Shown: piece by piece, positions 1-9,022 of the stretch
Numbering within the stretch: the first letter of the stretch is position 1
Layout: each line of letters opens with the position of its first letter
DNA from: Salmonirosea aquatica
Lineage (GTDB): Bacteria > Bacteroidota > Bacteroidia > Cytophagales > Spirosomataceae
NCBI RefSeq assembly: GCF_009296315.1
Contig: NZ_WHLY01000002.1
Location: 5,492,501 to 5,556,500 of the forward strand
Length of the DNA stretch: 64,000 nucleotides
Reading direction: 5' to 3'
Notes under the pieces: generated by a model
Database searches by the model: none
Told to the model about the DNA's origin: nothing
What the model saw: only the letters and a program-made list of their open reading frames with translations
Made by a program: the position numbers and the translations under genes

Positions 1-64
1 TTGCGCCGGGGCAGCAATAGAAATCCCTGCCCGAATCTGCTGGCATGAGAATGGAGAGGGGTAG
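1..64 (+). other. Possible 3' tail of an upstream gene
   Basis: Two reading frames are open from the window edge: one ends with TGA at 46-48 and the other with TAG at 62-64. Either could be the last codons of a gene that starts outside the window. No motif is visible in so short a stretch, so neither frame can be preferred. The following cytochrome b gene on the same strand makes an upstream operon partner plausible. Confidence 0.2.
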
Positions 65-96
65 GGTATCCCTTGCCATTCCATAAACTCAGACGG

Positions 97-1521
97 ATGA
101 GAAGTCTTTTCAAACGATTGTGGCGATGGATCGACGACCGCACCGGATTGTCGGCCACCATTGGCCCTCTGGCCAGACACAAGGTACCCCCTGGTTCCCG
201 GTGGGCATACGTGTTCGGCAGTGCCACGTTGTTTTGTTTTCTGTTGCAGGTATTTACCGGGGTAGGTCTGGCTTTGCTTTATCAGCCTACCTCGAGCGAA
301 GCTTATCAATCGCTCCAGTACATTACCTACCAGGCGCCACTAGGGGCTTTATTGCGGGGCTTGCATTATATGGGTGCCTGCGGCATGATCGTCATGATCG
401 GTGTCCACATGATCCGGGTGTACCTGACGGCGGCCTATAAATTCCCCCGCGAAATGAATTGGGTCACGGGCGTCCTGCTGTTTATTTTGACCGTCGTCAT
501 GGCCTTCACCGGCCAGCTTTTGCGCTGGGATAGCAACGGTATCTGGTCTACGTTGGTGGGGGCCGAGCAACTGGCGCGATTCCCGTTCATTGGCCCGGCG
601 CTGGCTTATTTCATTTTTGGCGGCGAGACCATCAACGGCCAAACCCTCATGCGGTTTTTCAATTACCATGTGTTCATCACGCCGGCCCTCATTTTCGGCA
701 TCGTGGGCTTTCATTTGTACCTGGTGATCCGCAATGGTATCTCGGAGCCCGCTAAAGCCGGGCGACCCGTAGACAAGAAGACCTACCGCCAATGGTACCA
801 GGATTTGCTGGATAAAAAAGGGGTACCCTTCTGGCCCGATGCCGCCTGGCGCGATGTGGTATTCAGCGTGCTCGTGATTCTTACGCTGGTAGCATTGGCG
901 ATTTTTGTGGGAGCCCCCGAACTGGTGGGGCCTGCCGATCCTACCCAGGTAGACGTGAAGCCACATCCCGATTGGTTCCTGTTATGGCCCGACGCTCTGT
1001 ACGCCCTGATGCCTTACGCGCTGGAATCGTACGTGATGTTCCTGATGCCGACCGTGCTTTTCGGGCTGCTTTTTGCCGTACCCTTCCTTTCGTTAGGAGG
1101 CGAGCGCGCACCGATCCGGCGGCCCTGGGCCATCGCGGGAGTGGTACTTACGCTCGCGGCGATTGTCTCGCTTACCTACATGGGATTGGAAGCACCCTGG
1201 GCCCCGGAGTTCGAGACCAAACAGGTAGCTGCATTCGCATCATCCGCGCCGGAGGTGGCGTTGGGCTATCGGGTTTTCTACGAAAAAGGCTGTCAGTATT
1301 GCCACCAGATGGAAGGGCAGGGTGGAAGCCGGGGCCCTGATCTGTCGGAGGTGGCCACCCGCCTTACAACCGAGCAAATGACCATTCGCATAGTCAACGG
1401 AGGGTACAATATGCCTGCCTTTGGCGGTTCGCTTTCCAGGCAGGAATTAACGGCCCTGTTAGACTTCCTGAATACCCGGCGGGCCTCAGCGAATAGGGAA
1501 AGTGCTTCCACAGCCCTGTGA
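97..1521 (+). CDS. Cytochrome b (b6-type) with fused C-terminal cytochrome c domain
   Basis: This is the quinol-oxidising membrane subunit of a bc-type complex. The N-terminal half has four b-haem histidines in two pairs spaced 14 and 15 residues (about H90/H104 and H191/H206), the b6-type spacing. Several hydrophobic helices follow, then a soluble C-terminal domain with a CQYCH haem c site near residue 400 and a distal Met (YNMPAF). An open frame extends to a TTG at 73, but the ATG at 97 (MRSLFKRL) gives a normal cytochrome b start. Cytochrome b-c fusions are known in Bacteroidota and related bc complexes. The Rieske partner is not adjacent; a Rieske gene lies 14 kb downstream on the same strand. 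Confidence 0.9.
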   Translation: MRSLFKRLWRWIDDRTGLSATIGPLARHKVPPGSRWAYVFGSATLFCFLLQVFTGVGLALLYQPTSSEAYQSLQYITYQAPLGALLRGLHYMGACGMIVMIGVHMIRVYLTAAYKFPREMNWVTGVLLFILTVVMAFTGQLLRWDSNGIWSTLVGAEQLARFPFIGPALAYFIFGGETINGQTLMRFFNYHVFITPALIFGIVGFHLYLVIRNGISEPAKAGRPVDKKTYRQWYQDLLDKKGVPFWPDAAWRDVVFSVLVILTLVALAIFVGAPELVGPADPTQVDVKPHPDWFLLWPDALYALMPYALESYVMFLMPTVLFGLLFAVPFLSLGGERAPIRRPWAIAGVVLTLAAIVSLTYMGLEAPWAPEFETKQVAAFASSAPEVALGYRVFYEKGCQYCHQMEGQGGSRGPDLSEVATRLTTEQMTIRIVNGGYNMPAFGGSLSRQELTALLDFLNTRRASANRESASTAL

Positions 1522-1581
1522 ACCAGGTACCTCGCCAGCCATAGCCACTATTAAAATCTTATTAAAACTTGGCCTTAGTCT

Positions 1582-1607
1582 CGGATTGCTATTTCAAAGG
1601 CAATCCG
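1582..1607 (+). terminator. Hairpin downstream of cytochrome b
   Basis: An 8-bp perfect inverted repeat (CGGATTGC / GCAATCCG) with a 10-base loop lies 60 bases after the cytochrome b stop codon, in the 247-base gap before the ThDP enzyme. There is no T-run, so termination is only inferred. No convincing gene was seen in the rest of this gap. Confidence 0.4.
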
Positions 1608-1768
1608 TAGTACGTGCTTGCCAATATACCTCTCAGCCCGCTCCTTCCCGTTTTTACCACCGGCTTCTGCAATTCTTCATACTGCTTCGATACACCGGAA
1701 TGGCCGATGACTGGTGTAGTTTTTTGGACTTTTTCTGCAAACAAATTGTCCACCAAAATCCCTAAACC

Positions 1769-3586
1769 ATGGCAAGAGACGTAAGCGACTTTATCATAGA
1801 CCGCATGATCGAATGGGGTATCCACCGGATATACGGCTACCCCGGCGATGGCATTGGCGGCTTTTTCGGGGCTTTGGAAAAAGCCGAGAAAGCCGAAAAA
1901 CCCATGCAGCTCATTCGCCCCACCCACGAAGAAATGGCCGCCCTCATGGCCGTAGCCCACGCCAAATTCACCGGCGAAGTAGGCGTGTGCGTGGCTACTT
2001 CCGGGCCCGGAGCCATGCACCTGATCAATGGCCTATACGATGCTAAAATGGATAATCAGCCCGTAGTAGCCATTGTGGGCCAGCAGGCGCGCGTAGCCCT
2101 GGGTAGCGATTTCCAACAGGAAAATAACCTGGAAACTACCTTTGCCGACGTGGCCGAGTTTGTCAAAACCGTTACGACGCCCATGCAGGCGCAACTCGTG
2201 GTCGACCGCGCTTTCCGTATTGCCAAAGCTACCCTGCGACCCTGTGTCATTATCCTGCCCAACGATATTCAGAAAGCAGACTTTGAAGAGCCCACGCAGG
2301 AGCACTTCGTTTCACGGACGGGGGTAGGTCATGCCTCGACCCGCATCGTTCCACCGCTGGACGAACTCCAGAAAGCTGCTGATATACTTAATTCGGGTAA
2401 AAAAGTGGCTATGCTGGTAGGGCAGGGTGCGCTGAATGCCACGGATGAAATCATTGAAGTGGCCCGAAAAACCGGCGCGGGTATCATCACAGCTTTGCTG
2501 GGCAAGGCCGCTGTCCCTGCCGATGTGCCTTTCCACACCCACCACCTGGGGTTGCTGGGTACCAAGCCCAGTTACGATATGATGATGGACTGTGACACGC
2601 TGCTGATGGTAGGGAGCAATTTTCCTTACGGAGAATTCATGCCCAAAACCGGACAGGCACGCGGCATTCAGATCGACCTGCTGCCCCGTCACCTTTCCCT
2701 ACGTTACCCGATGGAACTGAATCTCTGGGGCGACTCGAAGGAAACGCTGGCCACTTTGCTACCCCTCCTGAAACAGAAGGAGGATTTGAGCTGGCAGAAC
2801 GATATCATCGAAAACATGAAGCAGTGGAAAACGGTCAATGAAAAGTTGGCGATGGTGGAAGCCGACCCCATCAACCCGCGCCGGGTATACTACGAACTGA
2901 ATAAGCAGTTGCCCGACAACAGCATCATTACCGCCGATGCGGGTAGCACCGCCGACTGGTACGGCCACCATGTGCATATGAAACGGGGGATGATGGGCAA
3001 CTTGTCGGGCCGCCTGGCTACCATGCTGGCAGCCATGCCTTACGCCATCGCCGCCAAATTTGCCTTCCCGGAACGTCCGGTCATTTGTACCATCGGCGAT
3101 GGGGCCATGCAAATGCTGGGGATGAACGGCCTGATTACCATCAAGCGCTACTGGGAAAGCTGGAGCAATCCTACCTTCATTGTCATGGTACTGCATAACG
3201 ACGACCTGGCGCAGGTGTCGTGGGAAATGCGTATTGAGGACGGGAATCCGCGTTACGATACTTCCCAAAAGTTGGAACCGATGGATTATGCCGCCTACGC
3301 CCAGACGCTGGGTCTGCACGGAATCCGGGTCAATGATCCCGAAAAGCTGGAGGACGTATGGCGGGAGGCTTTTGCCGCCAAAAAACCCGTGGTACTGGAC
3401 GTGATGACCGATCCCAACGTACCGCCGCTACCTCCGCATATTTCCTTCGAGCAAGCCAAAAACTTTACCTACGCCATGCTCCAGGGTGGCGATCCCGAGC
3501 GAGGTGGTGCCTTCAAACAGGCCGTCAAAGGCGTGGTAGCCGACGTGGCGGGTACCGTAAGTCACAAGTTGGGATTGGACGATTAG
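1769..3586 (+). CDS. ThDP-dependent pyruvate oxidase/dehydrogenase-like enzyme (PoxB type)
   Basis: The protein has the three-domain layout of the acetolactate synthase/pyruvate oxidase family. The N-terminal pyrimidine-binding domain carries the catalytic Glu in HEEMAA near residue 53. The central domain is a Rossmann-like FAD/nucleotide domain. The C-terminal domain has the GDGAMQM...N-D thiamin diphosphate motif starting near residue 443. Its 605 residues fit the family. Closest in type is the quinone-dependent pyruvate dehydrogenase PoxB, which decarboxylates pyruvate to acetate and passes electrons to quinone. The substrate is inferred, and an acetolactate-synthase-like activity is an alternative. 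The neighbouring cytochrome b fits a quinone-linked role. A strong hairpin follows the gene. Confidence 0.8.
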   Translation: MARDVSDFIIDRMIEWGIHRIYGYPGDGIGGFFGALEKAEKAEKPMQLIRPTHEEMAALMAVAHAKFTGEVGVCVATSGPGAMHLINGLYDAKMDNQPVVAIVGQQARVALGSDFQQENNLETTFADVAEFVKTVTTPMQAQLVVDRAFRIAKATLRPCVIILPNDIQKADFEEPTQEHFVSRTGVGHASTRIVPPLDELQKAADILNSGKKVAMLVGQGALNATDEIIEVARKTGAGIITALLGKAAVPADVPFHTHHLGLLGTKPSYDMMMDCDTLLMVGSNFPYGEFMPKTGQARGIQIDLLPRHLSLRYPMELNLWGDSKETLATLLPLLKQKEDLSWQNDIIENMKQWKTVNEKLAMVEADPINPRRVYYELNKQLPDNSIITADAGSTADWYGHHVHMKRGMMGNLSGRLATMLAAMPYAIAAKFAFPERPVICTIGDGAMQMLGMNGLITIKRYWESWSNPTFIVMVLHNDDLAQVSWEMRIEDGNPRYDTSQKLEPMDYAAYAQTLGLHGIRVNDPEKLEDVWREAFAAKKPVVLDVMTDPNVPPLPPHISFEQAKNFTYAMLQGGDPERGGAFKQAVKGVVADVAGTVSHKLGLDD

Positions 3587-3610
3587 TTAATGCGTGACTG
3601 AGAGGTGGTA

Positions 3611-3661
3611 CCCTAGCATGGGGCGGATTAACGCTAAGCATTCATCCGCCCCATGCTAGGG
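3611..3661 (+). terminator. 18-bp perfect hairpin after the ThDP enzyme
   Basis: Perfect 18-base arms at 3611-3628 and 3644-3661 (starting CCCTAGCATGG) enclose a 15-base loop. The hairpin lies 24 bases past the stop codon of the ThDP enzyme and about 40 bases before the next start. No T-run follows, so it may be a terminator, an mRNA 3'-end stabiliser, or a short inverted repeat element. Confidence 0.6.
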
Positions 3662-3701
3662 GGCTGCCGGGCTATTTTCTAACCTCAAACCAAAAATAAA
3701 A

Positions 3702-4112
3702 ATGAAAGAGAGCATCGAAAAACTAATGAGAGCCTACGAAAGGGCTTTTGACGCGCTTGACGCTCAGGCCCAGGCCGCTCTTTTTGGGGATTCTTTTATC
3801 GTCGCGGGACCGAAAGGTATCGTCACGCACTCCAAAGACGAGTTTGTTGAATTCGCATCGAAGGCGGGGGAGTTTTATAGAAGTATCGGCAAAAAATCCA
3901 CCAAAGTACTCACAATGAAAGAAGAGCCCATCAGTCATGAATATTCGAGGGTTGAGGTACATTGGGGGGTTACTTTTGAAAAAACCGGAGATGAACCCGT
4001 TGAATTTGATATAAGCTACATTGTACAAGATACAGGGGGTGAGCCAAAGATTATCATGTTCATCACCCATACGGATGAGCAGGAGAAAATGGAAGAACTT
4101 GGGCTATTATAA
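3702..4112 (+). CDS. NTF2-like (SnoaL/DUF4440-type) protein
   Basis: This 136-residue protein has the pattern of the NTF2-like fold: an N-terminal helix with Tyr/Phe (MRAYERAFDALDAQAQAALF), then strand-rich sequence including SRVEVHWGVTF and a C-terminal IIMFITHTDEQ. No signal peptide is present. Members are either small-molecule enzymes or ligand-binding proteins, and the ligand cannot be told here. The stop is 2 bases before the next ATG, so it is almost certainly cotranscribed with the enolase-superfamily gene. Confidence 0.6.
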   Translation: MKESIEKLMRAYERAFDALDAQAQAALFGDSFIVAGPKGIVTHSKDEFVEFASKAGEFYRSIGKKSTKVLTMKEEPISHEYSRVEVHWGVTFEKTGDEPVEFDISYIVQDTGGEPKIIMFITHTDEQEKMEELGLL

Positions 4113-4114
4113 GC

Positions 4115-5203
4115 ATGAGTATTCTAATCCAAAAACTTAAAGTAAGTGCTTACACCGTTCCAACCGATGGTCCGGAATCGGACGGGACGTTGGAGTGGGA
4201 CAGTACCACGATGGTGCTGGTTGAATTGGAGGCGGGTGGCAAAAACGGCATCGGCTACACCTACGCCGATGCTTCAGTGGCGGTACTGATCAATAAGACT
4301 TTGCGGAAAGTAGTCGAGGGTGAAGACGCGTTGCAGATTCCGGCAATCTGGCAGAAAATGGTAAAAGCCATCCGTAACAACGGCAACAGCGGCCTGACGC
4401 ACATGGGTATCGCGGCCATCGATGTGGCGCTGTGGGACTTGAAGGCCAAACTATTGGATTTGCCGCTGGTGACTCTGTTGGGTATGGCCAAAACCGAAAT
4501 GCTGGTATACGGCAGCGGCGGCTTTACTTCCTACCCGACGGATCGGTTGCAGAAACAACTCGGCGATTGGGCCGATGCGGGCATTCGCTATGTAAAAATG
4601 AAAATAGGCCGCGAGCCGGAAAAGGATGTGGCGCGGGCCAGAGCCGCCAGGGAAGCCATTGGCGACAAAGCTACCCTTTTCGTCGATGCCAACGGGGCTT
4701 ACTCCGTGAAAGAAGCCATCGAAAAAGCGCATCAGTTCGATGCGCTGGGTGTAACCTGGTTCGAGGAGCCCGTTTCGTCTGATGACCTGGCGGGATTGCA
4801 ATTTATTCGTCAGCATGCACCCCGCGCTATGAATATTGCGGCTGGTGAGTACGGCTTTAACCTGAGCTACTTTGAGCGTATGCTGGATGCGGGTACCGTG
4901 GATGTGTTGCAGGCCGACGCCACCCGATGTGGGGGCATCACTGGCTTTCTGCAAGCAGCCACCATCTGCCAGGCGCATCATGTACCTTTTTCTTCCCATT
5001 GTGCTCCGGCCTTGCACCTGCACCCGGCTATGTCGCTGCCCAATTTTTACATAGCCGAATATTTCTACGACCACGTCCGGATCGAGAAAATATTCTTCGA
5101 CGGGGTAGCCGAACCCAAAAATGGAGTACTAACGCCTGACCTTTCCCGATCTGGATTAGGGCTCGAGTTTAAAAGAAAAGACGCCGAGAGGTTTGAGATT
5201 TGA
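4115..5203 (+). CDS. Enolase-superfamily (mandelate racemase/muconate lactonizing) enzyme
   Basis: The family's catalytic landmarks are all visible. There is a KMKIG Lys pair near residue 160, metal ligands Asp in DANGAY (about 190), Glu in EEPVSSDD (about 217) and Glu in GEYGF (about 243), and DATRCGG followed by a His in SSHCAP (about 293). The Lys pair plus a late His is the mandelate-racemase-subgroup pattern, which abstracts the alpha proton of a carboxylate (sugar-acid dehydratase or racemase reactions). The substrate is not deducible. Its 362 residues are normal for the family. It sits in a tight cluster with the NTF2-like gene (2-base gap) and the FAD/Fe-S dehydrogenase (10-base gap), suggesting one catabolic unit for a hydroxy-acid. 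Confidence 0.85.
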   Translation: MSILIQKLKVSAYTVPTDGPESDGTLEWDSTTMVLVELEAGGKNGIGYTYADASVAVLINKTLRKVVEGEDALQIPAIWQKMVKAIRNNGNSGLTHMGIAAIDVALWDLKAKLLDLPLVTLLGMAKTEMLVYGSGGFTSYPTDRLQKQLGDWADAGIRYVKMKIGREPEKDVARARAAREAIGDKATLFVDANGAYSVKEAIEKAHQFDALGVTWFEEPVSSDDLAGLQFIRQHAPRAMNIAAGEYGFNLSYFERMLDAGTVDVLQADATRCGGITGFLQAATICQAHHVPFSSHCAPALHLHPAMSLPNFYIAEYFYDHVRIEKIFFDGVAEPKNGVLTPDLSRSGLGLEFKRKDAERFEI

Positions 5204-5213
5204 ATTTTGAGAT

Positions 5214-8200
5214 ATGAAAAATGAACAGCAAGAAGAAACCTTTACCCTGCCACCGGTAGAATACGAAAAAAAATACACCCACTATGAGGGGATGATCACC
5301 GTGAGGGCAAAAGGCGGTCCCAATCCCGACCAGCCGGACTACGCCCAGGAACTGGCCGCCGAATTGTGCAAATCAATAAAAGGCGAGGTACGTTTTGACG
5401 CCGGCAGCCGGGCTACCTACTCGACCGATGCCTCCAATTACCGGCAGGTACCTATCGGCGTTGTACTTCCCCGGGACGAGCAGGATGTGCTGGAAATAGT
5501 TCGTCTTTGCCATCAGTACGGCGCACCTATTACCTCACGGGGTGGAGGTACCAGCCTGGCCGGGCAGACTTGCAACGTGGCAGTGATTCTGGATTTTTCC
5601 AAATATATGGATAAGGTACTGCGCATCGACCCTGAGACCCGAACGGCGGTCGTGCAGCCGGGCTGTATTCTGGATACGCTACGGTCTGAGACTGAGGAAA
5701 AATATAACCTCACCTACGGCCCCGATCCCGCTACGCACATGTACAACACGCTGGGGGGCATGATTGGGAATAATTCCTGCGGAATACATTCCGTGATGGC
5801 CGAATTCTACGGACACGGTCCGCTGACGGTGCATCAGGTGGAATCGCTTGATATCGTGACCTACGACGGGGTACGGATGACCGTTGGGGCTACCTCCGAG
5901 GAAGAATTATACAAAATAATCGCCGAGGGCGGACGGCTGGGCGAGATCTACGCGGGTCTCAAAGCCATCCGCGACCGCTACGCCAAACTGATCCGGGAAA
6001 AATTCCCCCAGATTCCGCGTCGGGTGTCGGGTTTCAATCTGGATTTCCTGCTGCCCGAACACGATTTCAACGTGGCCCAGGCCCTGGTTGGGTCGGAAGG
6101 TACCTGCGTCGTAATTCTGTCGGCTAAGGTAAAATTGCAGCATTATATTAAAGAACGGGTACTGGTGGTGTTAGGGTACCCCAGTGCCTACGAAGCGGGC
6201 GACCACGTACCCGAGATCATGCAGCACAAACCTACCGGTTGCGAAGGCATCGACCATAAGCTGATCGGCTACATGGAGCAGAAGGGGATGCATCCCAAAG
6301 ATATTCAGATGTTGCCGGAGGGAAAAGGATTTTTGTTTGTAGAGTTTGGTGATGACACCAAAGACAAAGCCGAAGCCCAGGCCCGGAAACTCATGGACGA
6401 ACTCAAAGGCAAGGACGATGCGCCTTCCATGAAGCTTTTCACCAAGGAATGGGAAAAGAAGCACCTATGGAACGTGCGCGAAGCGGGCCTCGGGGCAACC
6501 GCCCATGTACCCGGCATGGATCCCACGCATCCGGGCTGGGAAGATGCGGCCGTGGCTCCCAAAAACGTAGGTAAGTACCTGCGCGAATTCCGCGACCTGC
6601 TCGACGAATTCGGCTACGATTGCTCGCTCTACGGCCACTTCGGGCAGGGTTGCATTCATTGCCGCATTGATTTTGACTTATCCACCACACAGGGCGTACA
6701 GCAGTGGAAGGAGTTCCTGAATCGTGCGGCGCATCTGGTGGTGAAGTACGGCGGCTCCCTCTCGGGCGAGCATGGCGACGGGCAGGCGCGGGCTTCGCTC
6801 TTACCCATCATGTATGGCGACGAACTGGTCCAGGCGTTTGGCGAATTCAAAGGTATCTGGGACCCGCAGCACAAAATGAATCCCCACAAAGTGGTGGATC
6901 CCTATCGGCCCGACGAAAACCTCCGCATGGGGCCTGATTATGCTCCCGAAGAACAGGAAACGTATTTCCAGTTTCCTGATGATAATTTCTCGTTTACCAA
7001 TGCGGTGTCGCGCTGTGTGGGCGTAGGCAAATGTCGTAGCGACGAGGGTGGTACCATGTGTCCCAGCTACATGGTCACACGCGAGGAAGAGGACTCTACC
7101 CGGGGGCGTTCGCGGTTGCTGTTCGAGATGCGGCGCGGCGACGTCCTGCCCGACGGCTGGCACGACGAGCACGTCAAAGAATCCCTGGAACTTTGCCTGG
7201 CTTGCAAAGCCTGCAAGAATGAATGCCCGGTCAATGTGGACATGGCTACCTATAAGGCCGAGTTTCTGGCCCATTATTACAAAGGAAAATTACGCCCCAT
7301 GCCCGCCTATACCATGGGCTTGATTTACTGGTGGGCGCGAATTGCCAAGCCTATTGCTCCCATCGCCAATTTTTTTACCCAAACCGAGCCCTTCGCGACT
7401 CTGATCAAAAAAGCCGGCGGTCTCGCTCCACAGCGCAGAATGCCCACCTTTGCCAGTCAGAGCTTCGTGGACTGGTTCCGAGCCCGCACCACTAGTTTTC
7501 CGCCCGATCCAGCACCCTACTTGCATACCGATGGAGCTAAGGAATTGGAGCATGAGGATGTACCCCGCTTTCAGGAAGCTACCTACGAATCCGAAAGCAA
7601 TCCGCATAACGAGGATGGCAAACGGCTCAACACCCACGCTGAAAAGCAACCCTTCACCACAAAAAGGGTATTGCTCTGGCCCGACACGTTCAACAACTAC
7701 CTGCTTCCCGAAGCGGCCAAAGCCGCTGTGGAAGTGCTGGAACGGGCGGGCTATACCGTCGAGATTCCGACGAGGCCGCTTTGCTGCGGGCGTCCGCTCT
7801 ACGATTTCGGAATGCTGGATTCGGCCAAACGACTCTGGGAGCAAACCATCGAACATCTCAAGCCTTACCTACAGGATGGGGTACCTATCGTGGGTTTGGA
7901 GCCAAGCTGCGTGGCGGCTTTTCGCGATGAACTGATTAATCTTTTTCCCCATAATGAAGAAGCCAAACGGTTGGCGCACAGTACGTTCATGCTGAGTGAA
8001 TACCTGGTGCGGCAACAGTACGTACCGCCGCAGCTCAAGCGCAAAGCCGTCGTCCATGGCCATTGTCAGCACAAGGCGATCATGCACATGGATGCTGAGC
8101 TGGCGATCCTGAAGAAAATGGGCGTGGAATACGAGCTGCTGGATTCGGGCTGCTGCGGCATGGCGGGATCGTACGGCTTTTCGGCCGACAAGTACGACAT

Positions 8201-8519
8201 CTCGATCCGGGCCGGGGAACGGATATTACTTCCCAAGGTACGCGAAGCCGACGCGGATACTCTGGTGATCTCCAACGGATTTAGCTGCCGGGAACAAATC
8301 GAGCAGCAGACAGAGCGCGGCGGTATGCACCTGGCGCAGGTCATTCAGATGGCTCTGCACGAAGGCCCGGCGGGCGCTGCGGGCGATTTTCCGGAAAAGA
8401 TAAACTATAACAAAAGAGTATCGGCTCCCGGCCCGAAGGTACCCCTGCTCGCGTTGGTGGGTGTCGGCATTCTGGCGGGCGTGACGACCTATTTTTTACA
8501 TAAAAACCATAATACATGA
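5214..8519 (+). CDS. Fused FAD-linked oxidase and Fe-S protein (GlcD-GlcF-like 2-hydroxyacid dehydrogenase)
   Basis: This is a long (1101 residue) fusion of the flavin and iron-sulfur subunits of glycolate/D-lactate-type dehydrogenases. The N-terminal FAD_binding_4 domain has GGGTSLAGQTCN and GGMIGNNSCG between about 75 and 215, followed by an FAD-oxidase C domain. Two 4Fe-4S clusters are indicated by CVGVGKCR...CP near 600 and CLACKACKNECP near 660. Two CCG-type repeats follow (LCCGRP near 854, SGCCGMAGSYG near 979). A C-terminal hydrophobic helix (about 1078-1096) suggests membrane anchoring, fitting electron delivery to quinone. The exact hydroxy-acid is unknown. The gene overlaps the next one by 4 bases (ATGA). 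Confidence 0.9.
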   Translation: MKNEQQEETFTLPPVEYEKKYTHYEGMITVRAKGGPNPDQPDYAQELAAELCKSIKGEVRFDAGSRATYSTDASNYRQVPIGVVLPRDEQDVLEIVRLCHQYGAPITSRGGGTSLAGQTCNVAVILDFSKYMDKVLRIDPETRTAVVQPGCILDTLRSETEEKYNLTYGPDPATHMYNTLGGMIGNNSCGIHSVMAEFYGHGPLTVHQVESLDIVTYDGVRMTVGATSEEELYKIIAEGGRLGEIYAGLKAIRDRYAKLIREKFPQIPRRVSGFNLDFLLPEHDFNVAQALVGSEGTCVVILSAKVKLQHYIKERVLVVLGYPSAYEAGDHVPEIMQHKPTGCEGIDHKLIGYMEQKGMHPKDIQMLPEGKGFLFVEFGDDTKDKAEAQARKLMDELKGKDDAPSMKLFTKEWEKKHLWNVREAGLGATAHVPGMDPTHPGWEDAAVAPKNVGKYLREFRDLLDEFGYDCSLYGHFGQGCIHCRIDFDLSTTQGVQQWKEFLNRAAHLVVKYGGSLSGEHGDGQARASLLPIMYGDELVQAFGEFKGIWDPQHKMNPHKVVDPYRPDENLRMGPDYAPEEQETYFQFPDDNFSFTNAVSRCVGVGKCRSDEGGTMCPSYMVTREEEDSTRGRSRLLFEMRRGDVLPDGWHDEHVKESLELCLACKACKNECPVNVDMATYKAEFLAHYYKGKLRPMPAYTMGLIYWWARIAKPIAPIANFFTQTEPFATLIKKAGGLAPQRRMPTFASQSFVDWFRARTTSFPPDPAPYLHTDGAKELEHEDVPRFQEATYESESNPHNEDGKRLNTHAEKQPFTTKRVLLWPDTFNNYLLPEAAKAAVEVLERAGYTVEIPTRPLCCGRPLYDFGMLDSAKRLWEQTIEHLKPYLQDGVPIVGLEPSCVAAFRDELINLFPHNEEAKRLAHSTFMLSEYLVRQQYVPPQLKRKAVVHGHCQHKAIMHMDAELAILKKMGVEYELLDSGCCGMAGSYGFSADKYDISIRAGERILLPKVREADADTLVISNGFSCREQIEQQTERGGMHLAQVIQMALHEGPAGAAGDFPEKINYNKRVSAPGPKVPLLALVGVGILAGVTTYFLHKNHNT

Positions 8520-8947
8520 AATCGCAACTCATCAATGACAACGGCGAGAAGACCTACGCCCTAGTTCTGGACGATGGCGACGAGGCCATCGCCAGCATTA
8601 CGAAATTTGCCAAAGAGAAAAACCTGAACGCCAGCCAGTTTACGGCCGTTGGCGCATTCAGTCGCGTGGTGACCGGATTTTTTGACTTTTCGATCAAGGA
8701 CTATCGGAAAAATAAAATCGATGAACAGGTGGAGGTACTGGCACTGACGGGCGACATAGCCACGCACGAAGGTACCCCCAAAGTTCACGCGCACGTTGTG
8801 GTAGGTAAGTCCGACGGTACGGCCCACGGGGGGCATCTGCTCGAAGGGTACGCGCATCCGACACTGGAAATAATCCTGACCGAATCGCCTGCGCATTTGC
8901 GCCGCAAAATGGACGAAAACATTGGGATCGCCCTGATCGAATTGTAA
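8516..8947 (+). CDS. PPC/DUF296 domain protein
   Basis: The whole 143-residue chain matches the PPC (DUF296) fold. It has an N-terminal LVLDDGDEAIASITKFA helix, the FTAVGAFSRVVTGFFD core, and HAHVVVGKSDGTAHGGHL with the conserved His cluster. In plants this domain is joined to AT-hooks; bacterial stand-alone forms are trimers of uncertain function. No AT-hook is present. It is translationally coupled (ATGA overlap) to the FAD/Fe-S dehydrogenase, hinting at a role in the same metabolic unit. Confidence 0.85.
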   Translation: MKSQLINDNGEKTYALVLDDGDEAIASITKFAKEKNLNASQFTAVGAFSRVVTGFFDFSIKDYRKNKIDEQVEVLALTGDIATHEGTPKVHAHVVVGKSDGTAHGGHLLEGYAHPTLEIILTESPAHLRRKMDENIGIALIEL

Positions 8948-9022
8948 GAAAGATAATTAAACGCGCTTTGGCGGAAGTTTAGTGTTAATTTGGGTTTCAT
9001 CGGTGTCTTAAACTTCTGTCCT

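Noticed and set aside
1502-1765. 87-codon + strand frame between cytochrome b and the ThDP enzyme
   Set aside because: It overlaps the end of cytochrome b and a hairpin, has poor composition for a protein and no recognisable feature.
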